Origin: Deltaproteobacteria bacterium
GTDB taxonomy: Bacteria > Myxococcota > Kuafuiibacteriia > Kuafuiibacteriales > Kuafuiibacteriaceae
NCBI GenBank assembly: GCA_016703535.1
Contig: JADJBV010000001.1
Coordinates: 4,950,001-5,014,000, forward strand
DNA length: 64,000 bases
Direction: 5' to 3'
This document shows positions 24,965 to 31,772 of the stretch, one piece after another. Both the position numbers and the translations under genes were made by a program. The first letter of the stretch is position 1. Each line of letters begins with the position of its first letter. The notes under the pieces were generated by a model. It saw only the letters and a program-made list of their open reading frames with translations, did no database searches and was not told where the DNA came from.

Positions 24965-25045
24965 TCAACAGGCGCACTTGCGACAACAACAGGTGCAGGC
25001 GGGGCCCGAAGGGCGAGCATCCAACTTGGAGCTGCACGCGTTCAT
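24965..25045 (-). CDS. Polycysteine leader peptide upstream of cysK-cysE
   Basis: A 26-residue open frame, ATG at 25045 to TGA ending at 24965. Seven of 26 residues are Cys, six of them in the last ten positions: the C-terminus reads PACTCCCRKCAC. It lies 128 bp before cysK in the same orientation and is followed by competing hairpins. Polycysteine leader peptides that attenuate sulfur genes in response to cysteinyl-tRNA are known from mycobacteria; finding this layout immediately ahead of a cysK-cysE operon makes the same logic likely here. No strong Shine-Dalgarno sequence precedes the ATG, so translation could be leaderless. Confidence 0.65.
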   Translation of the reverse strand: MNACSSKLDARPSGPACTCCCRKCAC

Positions 25046-25289
25046 GGGCCAATTGCGACCATAACGAAACCCCAACCGATTCTGCAAGGGGCTGGGACCT
25101 ACCCTTCCCTACCCTGCCCCTCCGACAGCTCCCGAGCGCCCCCGCCCGAGGGATCGGAACGTAGAGGCTTCGACTTCGGCGCGATGGCATTCGCAGGGGT
25201 CGCTGGCCGCTCCGCGTCTTCATTTCGCCAGCGGCTTGCGGGCGATGGTCTGGCCAGGGGGATCGCGGGGCTTGTATAACCGGAGGACC

Positions 25290-26240
25290 GTGACAGGGAT
25301 CGCCTTGCTCCTTCTCGTCGCGGCGCTGCCCAACCTCGAGCTCGAATGGCGTGCGCCCCCTGGCTGCCCGAGCCGCTCCTTCGTCGAGTCGGAGATCGCG
25401 CGGTTGCTGGGGGGCATTGACCAGACCAGTCCGCTGATCGTCGAGGTCGATTTGCGCCAAGGGCCGGGGGTGTGGGTCGCGGCGTTGAGGCTCCGCGGCG
25501 CCCGCGGAGACGAGTCACGCGAGCTGGAGGGCGAGACCTGCGAGAGCCTCGCCAAAGCCGTCGCGGTGATCACCGCCATGGTGTTGACCGAAGCCCCTCT
25601 CGACGAGAAGGCACCACAGCCCGTGATCACCGGGACCGTGGCGGCCCCTCCTTCGAGGCGCGAACCGCTGATCGCCCGCTCCGTCGCGACGTCACCCGCC
25701 TTCGTGGCTGAGCCACCGTTCAGGCTGGCCCTGCGGATCGACCTGCTTGGCGACGTGGGGATCCTTCCCCACCCAGGGCCGGGGATCGGGCTTTCGCTCG
25801 GGCTCACCGTCGACGTCGCTGTACCGATCCGCTTCGAGCTGGGCGGAGGGGCCTGGTGGCCCCAGAGCAGGACCATCCGGGCGACGCCCCAGGCAGGCGG
25901 CGAGTTTGGCCTCTGGTGGGTTCAGGGCCGGGGTTGCCTCGCGCCGCCCCTTGCCACCGCGTGGACGCTCTACCTCTGTGGCGGGATGGAGTTCGCGGTC
26001 TCGTCGGCAGAAGGCTTTGGAGTCTCAACTCCACTCGGGACGACGACCGCCATCCCCGGGGTCGTCGGGGAAGTCAGGATCTCCCCCGTGATCTCGGGAG
26101 CCTGGCGAGCGATGGTTTCGCTCCAGGCCGTCCTCCCTCTGGCCCGGCCCGTCTTTGAGCTCGAGCCGATTGGCGACGTTCACCAGGCCCGTGAGGTGGG
26201 GTTCCGAGGTGCCCTGGGGTTGGAGTTTGGGATCCTTTGA
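25290..26240 (+). CDS. Secreted protein, possible outer-membrane domain
   Basis: 316 residues from GTG 25290, selected because GGAGG lies 4 nt upstream and a signal peptide begins there (TGIALLLLVAALPNLELEW). An N-terminal domain (VESEIARLLGGIDQTSPLIVEVDLRQGPGVWVAALRLRG, with Cys16 and Cys79-like pair) is followed by a Pro linker and a C-terminal half with beta-barrel-style strands (FRLALRIDLLGDVGIL, GIGLSLGLTVDVAVPIRFELGGGAWWP, ALGLEFGIL). No named family. It sits just upstream of an ECF sigma factor, a place where sigma-controlled envelope genes are common. Confidence 0.65.
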   Translation: MTGIALLLLVAALPNLELEWRAPPGCPSRSFVESEIARLLGGIDQTSPLIVEVDLRQGPGVWVAALRLRGARGDESRELEGETCESLAKAVAVITAMVLTEAPLDEKAPQPVITGTVAAPPSRREPLIARSVATSPAFVAEPPFRLALRIDLLGDVGILPHPGPGIGLSLGLTVDVAVPIRFELGGGAWWPQSRTIRATPQAGGEFGLWWVQGRGCLAPPLATAWTLYLCGGMEFAVSSAEGFGVSTPLGTTTAIPGVVGEVRISPVISGAWRAMVSLQAVLPLARPVFELEPIGDVHQAREVGFRGALGLEFGIL

Positions 26241-26286
26241 CGATTCGATCACAGATCAATCTCCCGGTGGCCACTCAGGGCTTGGA

Positions 26287-26844
26287 GTGAGTTCGACGGT
26301 AGACCAATTGGTCGCCCGCGAGGCGACTCGCCCGGCCTTTGACGAGGTGTACGAAGTGCACTTCGACTTTGTATGGTGTGCCCTGCGCCGCTTGGGGATC
26401 TTGGAGTCGTCCACCGACGACGCGGTCCAAGACGTGTTTTTGGTCGTACATCGTAAGCTCCCTGCCTTTGAAGCGCGTTCGACGTTGAAGACCTGGCTCT
26501 TCGGGATTGTTCTGCGAGTGGCGAGGGATCATCGACGACGTCACAAGCGTAAGGGGAACAAGGAGCCTCTCACGACCGAACTGGTCGACGGCGCGGCCGG
26601 TCCGGATGAACACACGAGCAACAACCAAGCGTGGCGGATCCTCGATCGACTCCTCGGCGAGCTGGACGACGACAAACGTGAGGTCTTCGTCCTCGCCGAG
26701 ATCGAGCAACTTCCCGTTCCAGAGATCGCCGCAATCCTCGAGATCAACTCGAACACGGCTTACTCACGAGTTCGCGCCGCGCGCCAAGCGTTCGAGCAGG
26801 CGTTGGCGCGCCATCACGCGCGAGAAGCGAGGACCTCCAAATGA
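26287..26844 (+). CDS. RNA polymerase ECF-type sigma factor
   Basis: 185 residues from a GTG at 26287; the longer frame to 26155 overlaps the upstream gene and has no sigma homology. Region 2: FDEVYEVHFDFVWCALRRLGILESSTDDAVQDVFLVVHRKLPAFEARSTLKTWLFGIVLRVARDHRRR; region 4: LDDDKREVFVLAEIEQLPVPEIAAILEINSNTAYSRVRAARQAFEQAL. This is the RpoE-like ECF group widespread in deltaproteobacteria. Its stop overlaps the start of a membrane protein gene (ATGA), a normal sigma/anti-sigma layout. Confidence 0.92.
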   Translation: MSSTVDQLVAREATRPAFDEVYEVHFDFVWCALRRLGILESSTDDAVQDVFLVVHRKLPAFEARSTLKTWLFGIVLRVARDHRRRHKRKGNKEPLTTELVDGAAGPDEHTSNNQAWRILDRLLGELDDDKREVFVLAEIEQLPVPEIAAILEINSNTAYSRVRAARQAFEQALARHHAREARTSK

Positions 26845-27530
26845 CAGAACTCCAGAAACCCACTCGGGAGTTCCTCGACAATGCCATCCACAGCGATCGG
26901 CCGAGCCCGGAAGACCGGGCTCGAATCAAGGCATCGATCGACCGAGTTGTAGCCACTTCTGCGGCCAGCCGACCGCGGGCACGGTGGTGGAAGATCGTCG
27001 GGGTGAGTGCCTTGTTCTTGATCGGCCTCAGCACCTTCGTCGCTCTTCAAGGGGAAAAAGCTGCGCCCCGCGAGCCGCAGGCGCTGGAGCCCCAAGGGCC
27101 TCGGCTGGCGGGGACTCAAGCGGCCGAGCCGAAAGAACCAAACGCTCCCCCGCCGCCCCCGCGCGCGGTGGACAACGCGCCGCCCGAAAACGCGCCCGCG
27201 CTGCCCCGCCGGCCGCGACCCGCAACCAGACTCCCGGTCCCCCCAAAGCTCGGGCTCGAGGACGAAGCTCGGATCGTCGGTGATGCCAAGATCGCGCTCC
27301 GCCGCGCTGATCACGAGCGAGTGCTTGACCTCACCCACGAGCACGCCAAGCTGTTCCCAAACGGAAGCCTGGTTGCGGAGCGCCTTGCCGCCGAAGTGAT
27401 GGCCCTTTGTGCCCTCGATCGACGTTCGGAAGCCAAAGCCACCCGCGCCCTGCTCGCCTTGCGCGAACGCCCCGCCTTGCTCGAACGAGTCGATGCCGCC
27501 TGCGAAGGACCTCTTCTCCCGGAGCGATGA
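26841..27530 (+). CDS. Single-pass membrane protein, putative anti-sigma partner
   Basis: 229 residues. N-terminal 47 residues are cytoplasmic and polar (FLDNAIHSDRPSPEDRARIKASIDRVV); one membrane helix follows (WWKIVGVSALFLIGLSTFVAL, about residues 49-69); then a long Pro/Ala-rich periplasmic linker and a C-terminal helical, TPR-like region (EARIVGDAKIALRRADHERVLDLTHEHAKLFPNGSLVAERLAAEVMAL). Translationally coupled to the ECF sigma gene, so an anti-sigma role is the first guess, although no zinc anti-sigma motif is present. Sigma-associated proteins with this layout are common in myxobacteria. Confidence 0.75.
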   Translation: MTELQKPTREFLDNAIHSDRPSPEDRARIKASIDRVVATSAASRPRARWWKIVGVSALFLIGLSTFVALQGEKAAPREPQALEPQGPRLAGTQAAEPKEPNAPPPPPRAVDNAPPENAPALPRRPRPATRLPVPPKLGLEDEARIVGDAKIALRRADHERVLDLTHEHAKLFPNGSLVAERLAAEVMALCALDRRSEAKATRALLALRERPALLERVDAACEGPLLPER

Positions 27531-27577
27531 GCGATTTATTCATGCCTCGGACCAAGAGCGGCCACTCAGCAGGCAAG

Positions 27578-29233
27578 ATGAATAAGTCCCCGACGCCCCT
27601 GTTCCTAGCCACGCTGCTGCTCTCGAGCTGCGGGCCTAGCCGAATCACCATCGGCATCGATGACGCTGGATTCGGTCCCGTATTCGAAGACGCAAGCGAA
27701 CCGGACGCCCAGCCCAACGACAGCGGGCCCCCGGCCCTGGCGGATCTGACCGTCGAGAACCCCTCGGGTGCCTGCCCCATCGACGACAACTTCTATCTGA
27801 CGCCGAAGATCACCAACGTCGGCCACGGCCCCTCGGCCCTTTGGACCCTGCGCGTGGTGGGCTGTCCTGGGAACTGTCCAGGCAACGAAGTCACTCTGTT
27901 CGAGGGTCAAGGGAGTCCAGCCCTTGCACCCGGCGAGGTAAGTTGGTTCGGATTGAGCATACCTCAGCTCCCCGATGGGCCGATCGGAGTCTGGGAGGTG
28001 TACTTCGTCGTCGACCCGGAGAATATCGAGCCCGAGCTCGACGAGACGAACAACCGCACCGGGAGCTGGGCGCTAAACAACGGCCTGCGGGCCGTACCCG
28101 CGCAAGGGATCCACTTCGGACCGGTGTGTCGCGGTCAATCGGCGTCATCTTCTCTTCGCCTCTCCAACGTGAACGATGAGGATCTCACCATCTCGGCGAT
28201 CGACACGACCCTCGAGAGTTCCGGCTTCACCGTTGGCGCGATCCCCCTGCCCCTCACCCTGACCCCCGGGGAGACTCGAGAAGTGGCGGTGCGCTTCGAC
28301 TCGGCGCCAGGCTCGACCGGGGAGCAGCATCTCCGGATCGATTGGAGTGCAGCTGCCTGTCCGCTGGTCGTCACGCTTTCTGCGCTCCCGTTGGAATCCG
28401 CGTCCTTTCAAGACCCTTTCCGCGTGGACCCAGCGGCCCTCGATGTCCTGGTCGTCATCGACAACTCCCCTTCGTTGATCGATCAACTCGCTGACCTTGA
28501 GACCAACCTCGTTGCGCTCCATGACCGCCTATATCAGCAGCCGATCGATTTTCACCTCGGCGTGATCACGACCCATGGCCTGCCTGGAGCCCTGGGCCAC
28601 CTCCGTCGTGACCCCCACTTCATCCAGCGCTCAACCCCTGAGGGGCCTTTGCGTTGGCTGGAAGCGATCAACGTGGCGACCGCTACCATCGGTGTTAACC
28701 AGAGCTTCGACGCAACTTCGGCAGCCCTCAGCCCCACGTTGCTCGGCACCTCCAACATCGGCTTCTTGCGGGAAGACACGGCGCTTTTGGTGATCTACGT
28801 CGCGGACAACGACGATGACTCCGACTTGCTCGCCGAGCCCCTGGCTCAGCAATTGACCAGGCTCAAGGCCGATCCGGCGAGTGTCCTCGTCAACGCCATC
28901 GTTGGCGTTGGGCCCGGTAGCGCCTGCGCAACCCCCGGGACCCGCTACGCCGAGCTCGCCAACCGCACCGGAGGCGTCGTGCAGGATATCTGTAGCCCCG
29001 ATTGGAGCGCAGCCTTCGAAGTCCTGCCGCAACTGAGCCCGACGCTTCAGTACAGTCTGTCGACGCGATGGGAGGTCGCTCCGAGCAGCCTCATCGTCGC
29101 TTCGGGCGTCCAGAGACTCTCAAGCTCAGACTACGTGTTCGATCCCGCGAAGCAGAGCCTGATGTTCGACCCGGCGCACCGGCCTCCGGTGGGGAGTTGG
29201 ATCAGCGCGTCGTATCAAGCGACGTGTCGCTGA
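27578..29233 (+). CDS. Large lipoprotein with CARDB-like, choice-of-anchor and VWA-like domains
   Basis: 551 residues from ATG 27578; this start places a signal peptide at the N-terminus (KSPTPLFLATLLLSSC, lipobox Cys18), whereas the ATG at 27527 does not. After a short Asp-rich linker come a CARDB-like domain (DLTVENPSGACPIDDNFYLTPKITNVGHGPS...NIEPELDETNNRTGSW), an Ig-like choice-of-anchor domain (LRLSNVNDEDLTISAIDTTLESSGFTV...TLTPGETREVAVRFD) and a VWA-like fold (DVLVVIDNSPSLIDQLADLETNL, with the D-x-S-x-S-like DNSPS variant; later LVIYVADNDDDSD). Surface lipoproteins of this kind are typical of Myxococcota. It follows the sigma/anti-sigma pair and may belong to that operon. Confidence 0.75.
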   Translation: MNKSPTPLFLATLLLSSCGPSRITIGIDDAGFGPVFEDASEPDAQPNDSGPPALADLTVENPSGACPIDDNFYLTPKITNVGHGPSALWTLRVVGCPGNCPGNEVTLFEGQGSPALAPGEVSWFGLSIPQLPDGPIGVWEVYFVVDPENIEPELDETNNRTGSWALNNGLRAVPAQGIHFGPVCRGQSASSSLRLSNVNDEDLTISAIDTTLESSGFTVGAIPLPLTLTPGETREVAVRFDSAPGSTGEQHLRIDWSAAACPLVVTLSALPLESASFQDPFRVDPAALDVLVVIDNSPSLIDQLADLETNLVALHDRLYQQPIDFHLGVITTHGLPGALGHLRRDPHFIQRSTPEGPLRWLEAINVATATIGVNQSFDATSAALSPTLLGTSNIGFLREDTALLVIYVADNDDDSDLLAEPLAQQLTRLKADPASVLVNAIVGVGPGSACATPGTRYAELANRTGGVVQDICSPDWSAAFEVLPQLSPTLQYSLSTRWEVAPSSLIVASGVQRLSSSDYVFDPAKQSLMFDPAHRPPVGSWISASYQATCR

Positions 29234-29258
29234 CCGCCCCCCTGAAGCTGTTGCAGGT

Positions 29259-30281
29259 TCAGTTCCCTGCGCCGATCGTCCCGCGGGCCAAGGTCCGTTC
29301 GGCCCACTCGGGTGAGAGGCCCCTCGCCACGGCCCGGGCGGGTGCATAGCGATAGCTGAGCCGCCACGCCTCGATCGGGCCGTCGATCACGAAGCGGCGG
29401 CGTTCGCCGGGGCGGAGGCTGGTGTCATCGGCGATGCGTTTTTGGAGCGGCCCCCCCTCACCTTCCCGCTCCACCACGAAGCGCCGGCCGAAGGTGGCGA
29501 CGGGCTCGATGTTTTCGCCGCGCCGCACCTCGAGGTGCAGGGCCCGAAAGAGATCGCCGGTGGGCAGGTGGTGCCCGAGCCCTTCGCTCGCCTCGACCTC
29601 CAAGATCACCCGCGATCCCTCCCGACGGGCCGACACCCGCACCGCTTGGGCCAAGGTGGAAGGATCGTGGGCCCCCGGGAACTGGTGGGCCGGGTGACAG
29701 TCGAGGCAAGGCTTGGCGCCGCTCTTCTTCCACTCTCGATAGGTGTCTTGGGTGACGTGATCACTCCGCTCGAAGTTGAACTGGTGGCAGCCCGCGCAGA
29801 AGCGCGGATCCTCGAGGAGCGGCTCGACCCTGGTCGGGTGTTCGGGCGTAGAGACCGGCCGGACCGTCAACACCACCCCGTCCCGGACGTGGCACACCGC
29901 ACAGGCCACCCCTTGGTGCCCCTTTGGGACCCGCAAGGTCGCCCGCGGATCTTGCCGACGAGCCCGCAAGAAGGCTCGAAAGGGTGCGGCCTCCTCGGGT
30001 CGGGGCGCGTGACATCGCAGGCACCGGGGGCTGGGTTCGGCCTCGAAGCCAGCGACGAACAGCGGGTTGGAACCGGCCACCGCGTGCCTGGAGTGGCGCC
30101 AACCTTCGTAGGCCACCCGATGACACTCCCCGCAGCGGCTCGAAGACTCTTCGCCGGCGCCCAGGTCGGGCCCGGCCCCTTGATCGAGCCGAAACACGGC
30201 GTGCACCGGGGCCAGCTCTTCTTGATCGGCCACGGTCCAAGGCCCAGGCACCGCCGCGATCAGCAGGCCGAGGCCGATCAC
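29259..30281 (-). CDS. Pentaheme c-type cytochrome
   Basis: 340 residues with a hydrophobic leader (MIGLGLLIAAVPGPWTVA). Five CxxCH haem-binding motifs are present: CGECH, CLRCH, CAVCH, CAGCH and CLDCH, in the first 200 residues, the spacing of the cytochrome c554/c' -like multiheme family. The C-terminal 140 residues form a beta-rich domain (VILEVEASEGLGHHLPTGDLFRALHLEVRRG) without hemes. It likely shuttles electrons in the periplasm or to an extracellular acceptor. Start overlaps the stop of the upstream gene by ATGA, so the two are translated together. Confidence 0.85.
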   Translation of the reverse strand: MIGLGLLIAAVPGPWTVADQEELAPVHAVFRLDQGAGPDLGAGEESSSRCGECHRVAYEGWRHSRHAVAGSNPLFVAGFEAEPSPRCLRCHAPRPEEAAPFRAFLRARRQDPRATLRVPKGHQGVACAVCHVRDGVVLTVRPVSTPEHPTRVEPLLEDPRFCAGCHQFNFERSDHVTQDTYREWKKSGAKPCLDCHPAHQFPGAHDPSTLAQAVRVSARREGSRVILEVEASEGLGHHLPTGDLFRALHLEVRRGENIEPVATFGRRFVVEREGEGGPLQKRIADDTSLRPGERRRFVIDGPIEAWRLSYRYAPARAVARGLSPEWAERTLARGTIGAGN

Positions 30282-31687
30282 TGGGTCGCCACCTCGGTCC
30301 GGGCCCGATACTTTTGGTGCACGGCGTAGTTGGTGCCGGGGAGCTCCTCCAGATCTTTGCTGAACACCAAACGGCGGAGCTCCAGCCCCTGGACCCGGCC
30401 TTCACCGTCGTAGGCGAACTCGAGCACCGTGTAGCCCAGGAGGTCGTCGGTGCCCTCCTCCTTGGTGCGGATCCGGCTGGGTCGCCCGGCGGCGTCAAAG
30501 TCCACCAGATAGTCGGTGCGGGTCTCATAGACGCTGCGCTCCTCGACCATGTGTTGCTCCTGAAAATACGCTGCCGCCGGTCGTTGGCCGGCCGGATCGG
30601 TGAAACGCACTCGAAAGTGCGACAGGTAAAAGCTCTGGGTGAGCTCGGCGGCCGCGCCCTCGGCCCGCAGATCGATCCGCGCCTCGGGCTTGGCCTCGAA
30701 GTAGGAGACGTTGGTGGGATCCAAGAAGCCCACCAAAAAGGGGAACGAGCGCAACGTGTAAGGCAGGTCCTCGAGCCCGTCGGGCGTCGGGATCTTGCGC
30801 TTGGTCGCTGGGCGTCGGAGCTGGTCCCCCACCGACGCGCCTCGATCCTTGATCGCCACCTCGATGCCCTTCACCCCCTCCAAGAACTTGGGCCCCACCA
30901 CCTCACCCAAGGCCGGGGCCAAGTTGCCGTCCTCGAGTTGTTCGGCGAGGGGCACGAAGCCGGGGACCGGGGTCCCCTCGTCGTCGCCGCCCGGTTGGTT
31001 GGCCGTCCGGCTTTCGACCTCGAAGTGAGTGGCGGCGAAGGGATAAGTTTTGGGTAACTTGGCAAAATAAGTTGCCTGAGACTTTCGCTCTTTGGCCCAA
31101 CTCAGGAGCACCTTCTTCTTTTTCGCCTCGACGTCCGCCTTGTAGGGCACCGTCGACCGCACCAGGGTCTCGAGATCGCTGATGCAGGTGTCTCGATACT
31201 TGCTGCCGGGCCGCACGCCCAAAATGGTCAGGCGCAGCGCCGCCACGTCCCGGGCGCCAGGCACCTCGAGGGTCGTCTCTTGCCAGCCCAACGTCGCCTT
31301 CGGAGACCACTTCTGCTGGGCCACCACCCGGCCCGACGGATCGCGCAGCTCCAAGAGAACCTCGCTGGGCGCGCCGTTGGCGGCCAAGAGGGCCTTCGAC
31401 TTGTGGTACCCGGCCCGGATGCGCACTTTAAAGGCCTGGGCGCTCTCCAAGCGGCTGATGGGCCACTCCAACCACTGACCCACGCCATCCCCCTCCACCC
31501 CTTCCACCCAGGCGGTGTTGGGATCGCCGTCGAAGGCGTAGTTGGGGTGATAGTTCTCCGTAAACTGGTTCCAGTTGTTCTGCAGGTAGGAGCTGGCTTG
31601 GGCCGACTCGGAGCCCAGCGGGTGCCAGTCGCCCGCGGGCGCGGCCAAGATCAGCAACAACGAGGCGACCACCATCATCGAGAACAT
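30278..31687 (-). CDS. Secreted protein with discoidin/NADase-type glycan-binding domain
   Basis: 469 residues, signal peptide MFSMMVVASLLLILAAPA. Residues about 25-180 match a discoidin-like glycan-binding domain: AQASSYLQNNWNQFTENYHPNYAFDGDPNTAWVEGVEGDGVGQWLEWPI with the NAFDGDxxTAWxE pattern. A Lys-rich helical linker follows (KADVEAKKKKVLLSWAKERKSQ) and then a C-terminal part with YD-repeat-like strands (TDYLVDFDAAGRPSRIRTKEEGTDDLLGYTVLEFAYDGEGRV). It ends overlapping the pentaheme cytochrome gene, suggesting a surface complex; the functional link is inference. Confidence 0.75.
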   Translation of the reverse strand: MFSMMVVASLLLILAAPAGDWHPLGSESAQASSYLQNNWNQFTENYHPNYAFDGDPNTAWVEGVEGDGVGQWLEWPISRLESAQAFKVRIRAGYHKSKALLAANGAPSEVLLELRDPSGRVVAQQKWSPKATLGWQETTLEVPGARDVAALRLTILGVRPGSKYRDTCISDLETLVRSTVPYKADVEAKKKKVLLSWAKERKSQATYFAKLPKTYPFAATHFEVESRTANQPGGDDEGTPVPGFVPLAEQLEDGNLAPALGEVVGPKFLEGVKGIEVAIKDRGASVGDQLRRPATKRKIPTPDGLEDLPYTLRSFPFLVGFLDPTNVSYFEAKPEARIDLRAEGAAAELTQSFYLSHFRVRFTDPAGQRPAAAYFQEQHMVEERSVYETRTDYLVDFDAAGRPSRIRTKEEGTDDLLGYTVLEFAYDGEGRVQGLELRRLVFSKDLEELPGTNYAVHQKYRARTEVATQ

Positions 31688-31772
31688 CTACCGCGCCGGC
31701 GGCCTGCCCGAAAGGGAACGGGGCGCACGGCGGCGGCTTGACCCCACCGGCGCGATCCTCAATGGATCGGGC

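Noticed and set aside
24796..25020. A 74-residue minus-strand frame across the cysK leader region
   Set aside because: It reads through the hairpin region in a different frame from the polycysteine peptide, has no ribosome site or domain, and would span the cysK start; the short leader explains the interval better.
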